Notes: generated by a model not told the origin, from the sequence alone. Positions 21,899 through 32,437 are shown, numbered from the stretch's first letter. The stretch is 64,000 nucleotides of DNA from Pomphorhynchus laevis (GCA_012934845.2 WNNJ02000511.1:1-64000), one strand, 5' to 3'. Numbers and translations: made by a program.

Positions 21899-22687
21899 AT
21901 GCAATATTTGGACATTACACGATCAACAGACAGAGGTTTAAGAAAGCAATCTTATTCATCCAAACAGTATCTACCAAACGATGAACGTATACTTCTAAAA
22001 GGAAACATTTTCGCAAAACGATATGATTTTCGAGCTTTTCTAAACAAGCTACCGATCGAAAAACAGAATGCAGCATTTACGAAATTTGAAGACGACGGAC
22101 CCTTCGGAAATGATGAGTCCCGGATAAATTTATTATCACAATTAAGTTTTAATAATAAGGTTGATGTATGCTGCTTGATCTGTCTTAAAGTATACCCGAT
22201 CTATGAACAATATCCACTAGTCGACGGGACCCTATTTCTAAGTTCGACTTTGCACAGAACAGATAAGATCGTACCCATTCCGATCAGACCGAATAAAAGC
22301 GGATTGCCAAAAACACAACACAAATATCTATATTTGATATGCATTAATTGTCTACATTCAAATGAGAACAAGATAATCCGGTGCAGGCATTGCAAGCGAC
22401 CATGGCAAGTTGGAAGGAATCTAATTGTTGGAGCTTTGTACGCACGTGACGTGCTGACAATCGATCCATGTTGTGAAATGTTTTCGAAATGTAATTACTG
22501 TCAACATACCTTGCTTAATAATTTATCTTTGACACAGAATGAACAACATGAACTAAAGAATAAATTAAGAAGGTGCGAACGAACGGGCAATTTAACAACT
22601 AACCGAAAACTAACATGCCCAAAGTGTAGATCAGCCAACAGTAGGCAAAAAGCAAAGTCGTTTGACGAACTTTTTACTACCTTTTAA
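21899..22687 (+). CDS. Headcase/HECA-domain protein
   Basis: A 262-residue frame from the first ATG; the frame is open five codons farther upstream but without an ATG. The C-terminal two thirds match the Headcase domain: FEDDGPFGND, CCLICLKVYPIYEQYPLVDG then TLFLSS (about 90-117), YLYLICINCL (about 143-152), IIRCRHCKRPW (about 160-170), IVGALYARDVLTIDPCCEM, CNYC and a final CPKC pair. The Cys/His spacing and the YPLVDGT and RC-x-x-C-x-x-x-W signatures are characteristic. Headcase is a cytoplasmic growth and cell-cycle regulator in flies (partner of Unkempt) and HECA its human counterpart. Known homologues carry long N-terminal extensions; here only about 85 residues precede the domain, so either the protein is compact or an upstream exon is missed. 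Confidence 0.78.
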   Translation: MQYLDITRSTDRGLRKQSYSSKQYLPNDERILLKGNIFAKRYDFRAFLNKLPIEKQNAAFTKFEDDGPFGNDESRINLLSQLSFNNKVDVCCLICLKVYPIYEQYPLVDGTLFLSSTLHRTDKIVPIPIRPNKSGLPKTQHKYLYLICINCLHSNENKIIRCRHCKRPWQVGRNLIVGALYARDVLTIDPCCEMFSKCNYCQHTLLNNLSLTQNEQHELKNKLRRCERTGNLTTNRKLTCPKCRSANSRQKAKSFDELFTTF

Positions 22688-23085
22688 GAACAACACAAAA
22701 ATTAATCTTCCTGACAAAAATACTTCAAATTTCAAGAATTACCCATGATTAAATCCACTATATTAAAAAGCTTTTATACTTTTTAAAAAGCAATTACTCA
22801 ATTTAATATTTTATCAAATTGCCATATTGTTTAATTTAAGGATTTTCAACAATTACGAACTCAATCGAACTATGATGTAATGGATTCATTACTGTGTCCT
22901 AATTATTGAAGAATTTAGCTGACAGAAAACTTAATTTATTGGATATATACATTTAGGATGTAGAATTCATGATCTATTCCACGTTGTAAAATAATCAAAC
23001 TTTTACATTGTACACAAAATCATTTTAAATAGTTGATATTGATCCATTATTGATAAATAATTATTAAAGCCTGATCAAAGGAAAG
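22688..23085. other. 3' flank of the Headcase-like gene
   Basis: AT-rich, no coding signal; presumably the 3' UTR and intergenic DNA. No single poly(A) signal stands out. Confidence 0.4.
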
Positions 23086-23215
23086 ACACAATTTTTATTT
23101 GATATTTCGCTAACCTCTGTTAGCACCTTCAGAAAATTACTGTAATTTAGTAATTTTCTTAAGATGCTAACAAAAGTTAGGAAATATCACAAAAAATTCC
23201 TCTTTTTTAAATCTA
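23086..23215. ncRNA. Inverted pair of hammerhead-like motifs
   Basis: On the minus strand CTGAAGG is followed by a GCTAAC/GTTAGC stem, then GAAATATC, with a possible helix I between AGTAATTTT and AAAATTGT. On the plus strand just downstream, CTTAAGA, GCTAAC, AAAA, GTTAG, GAAATATC repeats the motif in the opposite sense. Each has one or two changes from the CUGANGA core. The layout resembles PLE pseudo-LTR hammerheads in inverted arrangement. Confidence 0.45.
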
Positions 23216-23505
23216 GCTTCAATAATTATTTACAAAATCATTTCATCAACCATTTGTAGACAAAAGAGGAATTTAAAACTCTTGAAATTTTTCGATTTGC
23301 AAAAAGTGGGATTTTGTGTATAATATATTAAATATTATAGAAAAATATCACAAAAAATTTCTCTTTTTTGATCTAACTTCAAAAATTATTCACAAAATCA
23401 TTGCATCAACCATTTGTAGACAAAAGAGGAATTTAAAACCCTTGAAATTTTTTGATTTGCAAAAAGTGGGATTTTGTGTATAATATATTAAATATTATAG
23501 ATATT
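23182..23505 (+). repeat. Two tandem copies of a 161-bp unit
   Basis: Units start with AAATATCACAAAAAATT at 23,182 and 23,343 and both include ACCATTTGTAGACAAAAGAG and GCAAAAAGTGGGATTTTGTG. They differ by only a few bases. The first begins inside the hammerhead-like motif, suggesting tandem pseudo-LTR copies. Confidence 0.75.
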
Positions 23506-23669
23506 TTAAAATGCTTTATTTTGAATTAATTTTTACCATAAAAATAATCAAGATATTCCTTTTCTTTCTATCATTTAAGAATTTTTAAAACTTTTGATCA
23601 AAAATAAAATTCTGCAATAGAAAATCTACTTTTATAAAAAAGAAACAATTTATAACTCAAATATATATA

Positions 23670-24096
23670 TTCACATATATATTTATATGTGAATAAACTT
23701 TTTAACGTATTTAAATCACATTTTTAAATAATGTAAGGTAATTGAAGTTAACGCTGGTATACAATACTATTTAAGTACTTTGAGGTGCTAAGCGAGTGAA
23801 TGTGGTGATATAATTGAAGACAATAAAAATTACTGCAAACTTTAAATTAAAATACACTCATAATTTCTGAAATTTTATAAAAATAATGTTTTCATCGAAT
23901 TCTTCCGTATCTAAAATTTCTTTATATTTTCTAATAGCCGATTATTACTGTCAAAAATATTTAAAAAATGAAATAGAACCTCATGATATTAATTTGTTTC
24001 GTAAGGAACACTTAAGTTGAAAACATTTTTATTTTGAAGAAGTCCTTCTAAGGCGAAGCGTTTGAATAAAATTATAACAAAATTTAAAGCAAGTTA
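23670..24096 (+). repeat. Left member of a 0.42-kb direct repeat pair (pseudo-LTR-like)
   Basis: Nearly identical to 26,092-26,515. It contains TTAACGCTGGTATACAATAC, GAGGTGCTAAGCGAGTGAAT and near the 3' end a hammerhead-like segment (TTGAAGA, AGTCCTT, AAGGC, GAAGCGTTTG) with a possible TTTTATT/AATAAAA helix I. The pair encloses PLE RT sequence, as pseudo-LTRs would. Confidence 0.75.
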
Positions 24097-24229
24097 TAAA
24101 TCGTATAAATATACGATTTATAATATGCAAATTATAATATAAATTTAATTATGCAAATTAAAAATAGAATGGAACTAAGAAACGAAAATTTATTCGATAA
24201 AAAGGTTCAGTTAATATTTTAATAGCTGC

Positions 24230-25140
24230 TATCATCAGGAACTATTATTTTAAGAATATAGCTGACTTGTTTTTAAGCTTTATAGAATATAAATTTGTTC
24301 ATAACTGTGTAAAAACTAAATCTAAACAATATAAATATATGAAATATATGTTTCGATACATGGGTGATATATGTGTATTTAATTCATATATGAATTAAAT
24401 ATATGATATTTAATATAATATAATATTAATATAATATTATGAATTGATATACATATATATGTTATAATAATTATAACGCCTATCTAACAAAAATTAAACC
24501 ATCAAATAAATATAAATATATGGATAAAATTGAATTAATAGAATCCTTAAATATTTTGATAAATCAAAATTATTTAAAAGTAGGGACATCTATATTTAGA
24601 CAAGTAAAAGGTGTTCCAATGGGTGGTAATAGTAGCCCAATTATAGCTGACTTGTTTTTAAGCTTTATAGAATATGAATTTGTTCATAACTGTGTAAAAA
24701 CTAAATCTAAACAATATAAATATATGAAATATATGTTTCGATACATTGATGATATATGTGTATTTAATTCTAATAATTTTTATTCAATTAGTGAGCACAT
24801 TTATCCAGAAAGCCTTATTCTTAACAAAACCAATATTAATGATAAAGAAGGTGTATATCTAGATATGAACATTAAATTAACATTAATTAAAACTACTATT
24901 AATTTATATCGTAAAGATGACATATTTAAATTTACAATAAACATATTTTTGCATGAGCATTCATGCATACCATATAATATAAAATATAATACATTAAATA
25001 ATGAAATTTTAAGAATTGCAACAATATGTAATGATATTGGCTTTCTTCAAAATCATTTAAATAATTTAATAGATACATATTTTAAACTAGGTTACTTTAA
25101 CAACAAAATCAAACAGAAAATAGTAAAATATATGAATTAA
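24230..25140 (+). mobile_element. Naiad-type PLE reverse transcriptase (C-terminal part, best copy)
   Basis: The frame at 24,520-25,140 (206 codons) reads IFRQVKGVPMGGNSSPII then ADLFLSFIEYEFV (RT motif B), MFRYIDDICVF (catalytic YIDD, motif C), YPESLILNKTN, GVYLDMNI, and a C-terminal block LHEHSCIPYNIKYNTLNNEI. A partial second copy of the motif B-C segment lies just upstream (24,230-24,400). GVPMGGN..P with RYIDD is typical of PLE-type RT. The upstream part of the protein is absent here; related N-terminal blocks occur at 0.1-0.8 and 5.3-6.1 kb. The copy is 5'-truncated. Confidence 0.7.
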
Positions 25141-25630
25141 CACAATCTTATTAAAAATAAATTAAAAAAACTTAAACTATTAAGCGGAAATTTTTACGGA
25201 TAATAAACTATATACTTTGTATTAGAATTATATACATAAGTCGTTCTTGTGTTATAATAAGGTACACTAAATAATCAAATTTCATCACATGAAATTAATG
25301 TAATACATTAAATAATAAAATTTTATGAATTGACATCGATTAAAACTACTTATCATTTAAAAAAACTACAGAATCATTTAAATAATTTAATAGAAACATT
25401 TTAAACTAGGTTACTATAAAAGCAAATGTGTAACAATATTTTCAAATTTGTATTCCTAATTGGAATACATTCTGTATTATTTATTCGTGTTATTGATAAG
25501 GCTCCATTCCTTATTGGAATAGGGTATATCGTCTGAAATTGAAATAGGGTATACCGTATTCCTTATTAAAATAGGATATATCGTGCGAAACTTGATAGCA
25601 TAGCAGTTTCTCATGATGACCTCTAATCAT
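25141..25630 (+). repeat. PLE-linked dispersed repeat directly after the RT stop
   Basis: Within 40 bases of the RT stop comes AACTATTAAGCGGAAATTTT, then ACTAAATAATCAAATTTCAT and, after rearranged sequence, GAAACTTGATAGCATAGCAG and ATGATGACCTCTAATC. This is the placement that ties the dispersed repeat to the 3' end of the PLE. Confidence 0.65.
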
Positions 25631-25895
25631 TATTCTTAAATATCGTTTGTTATTTATTAGTCAATTCTTAAATATCGTCTGTTATTTATTAGTCAATTCT
25701 TAAATATCGTCTGTTATTTATTAGTCAATTCTTAAATATCGTCTGTTATTTATTGGTCAATTTTTAAATATCGTCTGTTATTCATTAGTCAATTCTTAAA
25801 TATCGTCTGTTATTTATTAGTCAATTTTTAAATATCGTCTGTTATTTATTAGTCAATTCTTAAATATCGTCTGTTATTTATTAGTCAATTCTTAA
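25631..25895 (+). repeat. 32-bp minisatellite, about 8 copies
   Basis: Unit ATTCTTAAATATCGTCTGTT + ATTTATTAGTCA repeats about eight times with single-base variants. It is an expansion of the segment that in single-copy repeats reads ATCGTCTGTTATTTATTAGT. There are no spacers between units. Confidence 0.9.
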
Positions 25896-26091
25896 AAATT
25901 AACTTTTATGTTAAATTTCAATTTTTTATTTTAGCTTGATATAAATATAAATTGAATAAAATCTTATATAATTATTTATTATTTATCTATTTTTATTTAT
26001 ATATCGTATAAAATCCGTAAACTCAGTTATCCGATATGATTTATTATTAAAAATTTCGTTATTAAGGTAAGTTGTTATGTAAAGCTGTAAA

Positions 26092-26515
26092 TTCATATAT
26101 ATTTATATATGAATAAACTTTTTAACGTATTTAAATCACATTTTTAAATATTGTAATGTAATTGAAGTTAACGCTGGTATACAATACTATTTAAGTACTT
26201 TGAGGTGCTAAGCGAGTGAATGTGGTGATATAATTGAAGACAATAAAAATTACTGCAAACTTTAAATTAAATACACTCATGATTTCTGATATTTTATAAA
26301 AATAATGTTTTCATCGAATTCTTCCGTATCTAAAATTTCTTTATATTTTCTAATAGCCGATTATTACTGTCAAAAATATTTAAAAAATGAAATAGAACCT
26401 CATGATATTAATTTGTTTCGTAAGGAACACTTAAGTTGAAAACATTTTTATTTTGAAGAAGTCCTTCTAAGGCGAAGCGTTTGAATAAAATTATAACAAA
26501 ATTTAAAGCAAATTA
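26092..26515 (+). repeat. Right member of the 0.42-kb direct repeat pair
   Basis: Matches 23,670-24,096 nearly base for base, including the hammerhead-like segment at about 26,450-26,490. The spacing between the pair is about 2.42 kb. Confidence 0.75.
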
Positions 26516-28947
26516 TAACAAAATTTATATTTCATTGAATATCTAATAATTAATAAAAATCAGAATACTAATTAATATAATTAATCAAATTTAATTTAAT
26601 TATCAATTAATAATAACTTATATTTTCACTATATCAAATTAACGTAATTATAAATGAATATATTTAGTTTCCCTAAAAATCAACGAGGGAAATGTTTTTG
26701 TCGAAATTCCTCATATTATTTTTGTTGCAACTAATATTTAATATATTTTATTATATTATACAATATTATAATATTTATTATTTACTATATCATATTTTAT
26801 ATTTTGATAATATAACTTGAAACAGAAGTGCATGTATTATTCAAAGGTCTAGAAGAACATTGATAATGAAATAAAAAGCTTGTGAAGGAAACGTGAAATT
26901 ATTAATTATATTAATGTAAATTATATACATTATATAATTAATGTATTATAAACACCGATGATATTAAAGTATGTATCCGATTTGAGTCAGTATTTGACAA
27001 ATCACACAAAAATGTTTTACGCAATTAAATTATACGATTAATTAAAAAAATAACAATTGTTTTACGCCATTTCCGATACAACCAAGTAAACAATGGTTGT
27101 GTATATCTAAACTGTTTATGAACGATGTTCAAAATATGTAAACAATTTATTATGATGTATTGACTATCGAGATGTTAAATGATCACCAATTATGCTATAC
27201 CAATCCAACGTAGATCACTTTTTATAATAGCAATCTTTTAGAAAAGATTAAGTTAACTAGTTATTAAATTAAATCAGACCAAAATTTATCTCTGCACCCA
27301 TGATTCATACAATGTTTTTAAATCCTTTGTCGGAAAAAATAATGATTAGGAATGCTATAATTTCATTTTATATTTTCGTAGATGAAAAAGTATTGCTATA
27401 ATTATATTATATTGTATTAAAATTTATTATTATAATTCGTAAACTCGATATAATATATTGAATATAAGATAAAGTGGTACACTTAGAGATTTCGGATTTA
27501 GTTTGTACCCCAAAGGGGGAAATGAACCAGGTGAATAACCAAAAAATATGTTTTAGCCTCAATATATTCTAGCCTATTTAATAGGTTCTAGCCTATTAAA
27601 AAATAAAAATAAAAACATTTTTTAATAAAAATTATTTTAACTATAAATTATTTTCCTAATAATTTTAATAATTTTAACGAACAACATTTTTATAGATAAA
27701 GGAGAGCGAAACAAAAAATTAAGGTAAATGTAGTAAAAGAGGGTAAATGAGGTTTAAAGAGTCAATGGAAAGTTTAAAATAGGTGTTTTAAATGAAGTTA
27801 AATTGGGTAGATGAGGAAAAAGAGGGTTATAGGTGGATAAGTATAACCATCTTGATTATTCCGGGATAACATCCATACTATACGAGGATAAATTTTTCTG
27901 GGGGAAACAACTTTCCATATCTATGGGGGAATACCTATTCCGAGATTTTCTGCGAAGGTTGAACTTGATCGTTAAGCTGTGAAAAAGTAACGCGATATTG
28001 ATTTGAAAAAGTAACGCACAATTGTTTGTTACGGACAACGATAAAATTACCTCGTGAATGTGGTAATCTTTGCATTTTTCGATGCGTGCTCTCTTAGAAT
28101 CAACGTTAAGTAATAAATATAACGAGAACAAATTGAAAAATACAGTGTATCTTATATTTAACGGATAGCATTCATACCTGTAGTATTGGCGGTAACCTGC
28201 TCAATAATTAGCGATGAAATTATAAAAGACAATATAATGGTTTATTGTCTATTTAATTCAAAATACAAAAGATGCGATTCGTATATTTTACAATTTAACA
28301 ATTTCTATTGATTGCTCTTTGAAATAAATTGCAACAATAGATACCACGGGTATCGTTGAAATAAAAATCTTTATTGTCCGTTTTCAAAACTTAATAATAA
28401 AAAATCATGTTACTTAAATAATACACGATACATTTGATGCTGTACAAATATTTATTATAGCGATGTGTTGAACCCTGTATGCTCAAAGCAGTGCCATTTT
28501 GACGAGCCTACTAGTTCAGAAATACGGGTAAATTCGACTATCCATTAAATTTCATTTTGGGTATAAATCCGATTTTGAATTTATAAATCGTTCTATTTGA
28601 TAAATCTATATTTCTGCTATATAATACACAGCTCACTGGTTATTAATTTATAATATTATAAATATTATAATGATGGTTATTAATAGATAACCATCCTCAT
28701 TATTTATAAAAAATATGGTTATAGAATAAACGATTAAGAATCAAAAATCCCTCAATACTTGTTTGTTAGAAAACCATTAAAAGTATGTACACTTTCTAGA
28801 AATTAACATCGAAACTTCACTATCGATTGAAAAATGATAGTGGTGGTGGTGTTCATCGATTAAGAATCACATTTTGTTAAAGAGAAGAGAAGAAGGATAT
28901 CTTGGGATCTCTTAGTTGAAAAGTGATTAGAAGAAAAGCATGTTTTT
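26516..28947. other. AT-rich intergenic DNA and 3' flank of the Arkadia-like gene
   Basis: No gene recognised. 27,690-27,850 is purine-rich on the plus strand. A 91-codon open stretch on the minus strand (27,856-28,131) has no family resemblance. The last few hundred bases presumably include the 3' UTR of the gene on the minus strand. Confidence 0.4.
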
Positions 28948-31305
28948 TTAAGTATCAGCTAAGCAATCGTATTGAAACTCGTCAAATGACTGCGACTCTT
29001 CTAATTCATCGGCATGACCTGTAACAATATCAAATCGGCAAACAGGACAACGTCTATTCATTGAAAGCCATTTATCGATGCATTTTCCATGATATAGATG
29101 TAGACATGGCAAGCGACGTACCTGCTCGCCTTCAAGCATTACCTCCAAGCAAATTGAGCATTTTTCAATCATAGCGGGAATCTTACGTCTTTTGCAGCTA
29201 AATGCTGAATGTTGTTGGTGACGTTCAGCTGTTTGTGGATCTTTTGCTGGCAAAGGAATGTATTTGTACAATAGCGTACACTGGTCTATAATTGATTGAC
29301 TCGCACCTAACAGAAATTCATTGGGAATAAATCCATTTTCTTCTAGACTGATAATTTCATCATAAATCGGCAGGGCGTGGGGAGCTGTGAGATCAAACAA
29401 ATCCGAAGCGGAAATGCGACCCCGTCGATTATAATGCTGATAGTGCTGACGACGATTTATTGGATTTACAGAACGTAATAATTCTTCAATTGGTATACGG
29501 TATTCACGCTCCGATTCACTGTATTCGGGATATATAAGATTAGGAGTTGCTACTTCAGCTGTTGTTGTACGTTGTTGATTATTGCGACGATGTGGACGAC
29601 GATTTTGACGACGTGACGTGCCAGTAGGTTGCTGTTGTAGGTTTTCAGGAAGTGCAGGAAACATTATACGCTCAGCTGGCTCATAATTGTGTTGGTCGTT
29701 TGGATCAGTAGCCGTATTCTGTGATGGGGTCGCGACTAAAGCATTAGAACTACTTTGTCGTGTTGCCATTCTTTGTGGTTGCTGTGGAGTTACAGTAACA
29801 CTCATGCGAGCTTGTCTACCGGCAATATTCAGAATACAGGAGCTAGTGTGGGGCAACGACTGTGGCGTAATTGGAATAGGATAATCTTCTTGTTGTTGAT
29901 TACGAATTAGCGTTGGCTGTAGGCTAATATTTCTATTGAATAGTAATCCAGAATTTAGAGCTCGGCTAGGCTCTAGTGACCTGCGAATTAACGACGACAA
30001 TATTGTGTATCTGTTGTCATTAGTGGCTATGGGAGGTGGCGCAGCTGCAGATCTGTCCGAAGAACGTAGACGGCGTGTGCTAGTCGTCTGGGTTGTCGCC
30101 GTCACTAATGTTGGTTGATCTTCTTGACAACACTGTCGTTGTAATGGCATCGGCTGTCTTAATTCTTGACCACGACTGACCAAATTTGAAGGCAACGGAC
30201 AACCAGAAACAGAGAAATTTATACGACTGCCTGGCGGTAAATGTGTTGTACACGTCGAAAATGGTTGCACCGATAACAAATTCCTGAAGGCTGTGTTGTA
30301 ATTACGTCTTCTTTCACGAGTTTTGCTCTGTCGAAATAATTCATCCCGGTGTCGTTGATGTTGATGTTCACTGGATGCCACTGCTGCGACTGAATTAATT
30401 ATATTAGAAAAGGACTGCAGAAGAATGGGCTGTGCGTTTTCTGTATTTTGTTGCTCTGTCGTTAATGAATTTCCTTCAAACTCCGTATTACGTCTTCTTT
30501 CACGAGTTTTATTACCGACGCCACTTTGCTGTTGTCGAGACAGCAATTCATCGTTGCGTCGTTCTTGTTGCATTTGCTGTTGGTTATCAGCATATGTCGG
30601 TATTTGATTTACTATTATCCGTTCTGCGAACGATTGAAGAACTGGTGTTTCTATTGAAGAAGAGGATGAAGTTTGCAATGACGATTGCGCAGACGATGAT
30701 ATGAAATTATAGATATTTCTTGAATTACGTACCGAACGAGTGCGATCACTGCAGTGAGCAGCATTCGTACAATTAGGAGTAATTGTGTCCTGGTATCTAC
30801 GTTTACTGCCAGGGGCACGCGACGACGATTCAAGAGCAATACTTACAGAAGGTACTTTCAATTTGGAGAGGTCAATCACGCTTTCATTGTTAGAGAATGA
30901 ATCAGCAGTGGAACTAGTCGCACCCATTAATAATCGATTAGTTGAGTATCCACTGGCAAACTTATTAAAAGTGATCTGATCGTTGAATATGTCGTTTTCC
31001 AAAGAAGTCAAAGTTGTAGAGGGTGATCGCAAGTGTGAATTCAAAAGCACACGATTTGTTGGAGATAAAGAATCATCAATTTTGTAAGGATGATGACAAT
31101 TATGGTTTCGGTATATACTTTTTGTTGGTGACTGACCATAACTTGCTGATCCGTTGTAAGTGATAGTACTTCTAGACGGGTTCTGATTTATGATGGCAGT
31201 AGCAACAGGGCTATTTGTTTCGGGTGCTTCACTTATATCATCACCATTGCTCTCTTGGGTGGCCTTCACTTTGTTATTGAGACGGAGTGAGCGACGCCTA
31301 CTCAT
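28948..31305 (-). CDS. Arkadia/RNF111-like RING-H2 E3 ubiquitin ligase
   Basis: A 785-residue protein in one exon, from ATG at 31,305 to TAA. The C-terminal RING-H2 (C716, C719, C734, H736, H739, C742, C753, C756) reads CSICLEVMLEGEQVRRLP then CLHLYHGKCIDKWL and CPVCRFDI, very close to Arkadia. Just upstream, YDEIISLEENG (648-658) and GASQSIIDQCT (667-677) occupy the place of Arkadia's acidic helix and NRG/TIER substrate-binding box, but the Asn-Arg and Thr-Ile-Glu-Arg residues are replaced. The N-terminal 600 residues are low complexity (Ser, Gln, Asn, Arg) with an internal duplication: a LQSF(A/S) block followed by KTRERRRN at about 222-273 and again at 295-333. Arkadia ubiquitinates Ski/SnoN and Smad7 to amplify TGF-beta signalling in the nucleus. 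The altered box makes conservation of those substrates uncertain. Confidence 0.8.
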   Translation of the reverse strand: MSRRRSLRLNNKVKATQESNGDDISEAPETNSPVATAIINQNPSRSTITYNGSASYGQSPTKSIYRNHNCHHPYKIDDSLSPTNRVLLNSHLRSPSTTLTSLENDIFNDQITFNKFASGYSTNRLLMGATSSTADSFSNNESVIDLSKLKVPSVSIALESSSRAPGSKRRYQDTITPNCTNAAHCSDRTRSVRNSRNIYNFISSSAQSSLQTSSSSSIETPVLQSFAERIIVNQIPTYADNQQQMQQERRNDELLSRQQQSGVGNKTRERRRNTEFEGNSLTTEQQNTENAQPILLQSFSNIINSVAAVASSEHQHQRHRDELFRQSKTRERRRNYNTAFRNLLSVQPFSTCTTHLPPGSRINFSVSGCPLPSNLVSRGQELRQPMPLQRQCCQEDQPTLVTATTQTTSTRRLRSSDRSAAAPPPIATNDNRYTILSSLIRRSLEPSRALNSGLLFNRNISLQPTLIRNQQQEDYPIPITPQSLPHTSSCILNIAGRQARMSVTVTPQQPQRMATRQSSSNALVATPSQNTATDPNDQHNYEPAERIMFPALPENLQQQPTGTSRRQNRRPHRRNNQQRTTTAEVATPNLIYPEYSESEREYRIPIEELLRSVNPINRRQHYQHYNRRGRISASDLFDLTAPHALPIYDEIISLEENGFIPNEFLLGASQSIIDQCTLLYKYIPLPAKDPQTAERHQQHSAFSCKRRKIPAMIEKCSICLEVMLEGEQVRRLPCLHLYHGKCIDKWLSMNRRCPVCRFDIVTGHADELEESQSFDEFQYDCLADT

Positions 31306-31417
31306 ATTGAACTCGCCGAGCCTAACGTCTTTACAGAATTACTAACACTTCATCTAAAATTATTAAAAGTCATCATCAATAGGTAAAGCTTAGTAATTAC
31401 AATAAAAAGGAAAGTTT
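31306..31417 (-). promoter_or_regulatory. 5' flank of the Arkadia-like gene
   Basis: Only about 110 bases separate the start codon from a LINE tail, so the promoter is either this short or includes the element. No TATA box or other motif is convincing. Confidence 0.25.
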
Positions 31418-31830
31418 TTTAATGTGGCAAATGCACACAGATTGTGTGCTTACAAGCCCACAAAAGCAATATTAAAATAAAGGGTAGAGCTACGATGAAG
31501 AGAGATACCTGTTGATCTGATCTAAGACAAGGTCTTCGAGAATTTTAGATAAGGTTGGTAGAATTGATATTGGGCGATAAGATGAAGGAAGAGGGGGGTC
31601 AAGGTAGGGCTTTTTAACTAGGGGACGAACAATGGCCGTTTTCCAAAGAACAGGAAATATTCCATTCACGATTGACGAGTTAAAAAGGCTGGTAAGTAAA
31701 GGTGTGAAGTCTGTTGACAACAATTTGAGAATTCGAGTAGGGATGGAATCGGCAGGAGAGGACTTACAAGTTCACGAAATAAGAAGGCAAGATACCTCAT
31801 CTTCAAATACAGCAAGTAGTAAAAGAGTTC
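31418..31830 (-). mobile_element. Internally deleted LINE fragment with 3' end
   Basis: The minus strand encodes an RT N-terminal segment (VVLWKTAIVRPLVKKP-like, SYRPISILPTLSKILEDLV) and then jumps to a 3' end containing TTTGTGGGCTTGTAAGC and GCATTTGCCACATTAAA. The same 3' end terminates the LINE piece at 41.66-42.0 kb, so the two are one family and this copy has lost most of its RT. Confidence 0.6.
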
Positions 31831-32437
31831 AGGGATACGAATAGACGAGATTCAAGAAGTTTGTGGAAGGACGATGATCGAATCGATTAAAGAAATAGTT
31901 TTTAAAAATTAGGTAATCGGAGAATTGAGAAAGATCAAGAGAGTTTTTTTTATTTAGTTCGATAGTCATTAGCCGAAGCCAGTTTTTTCGCCAAAAACTG
32001 TTCCTTATAACGTAGAAGTTGCCTATGCGAACGACGAAAAGCAAAAAATTCGTTACAATAAAAGGATAAGAGTTATTGGTTTCCATTTTCTTATCTATAT
32101 AGTAATCTTATATAATTATCTGACATAATATAATATTACAAGGTTACAAAATTGATAAAATCAATAGCGATGGTAAAAATTGAGCCATCTCTGAATTTAT
32201 GTTTGCAGAAGCAGGAATATAATATTAATTTATAAACATTATTATTTAAAATAATTATTGTCTATTTATCTCGATTATATTGAATTTTGATGGTTTGTCT
32301 CATACTTTCGTAATTAGTGTGAATGTATTCACTATTAGACTATTACTGATTAATCGTCTAATTAATAGATAAATAAATATAAATTACTATTAATTAATAC
32401 ATTAATTAAAATGTAAATATCAAAATATAAGACATAT
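31831..32437. other. Intergenic DNA
   Basis: No gene or clear repeat. 31,850-32,090 may be further LINE remnant; the rest is AT-rich. Confidence 0.35.

Noticed and set aside
25631-25895. Regular 32-bp repeats resembling a CRISPR array
   Set aside because: Units abut with no spacers, vary internally, and lie in a eukaryotic repeat.
29687-30979. Plus-strand frames opposite the Arkadia-like gene
   Set aside because: Antisense shadows of a long real coding region with no family resemblance.
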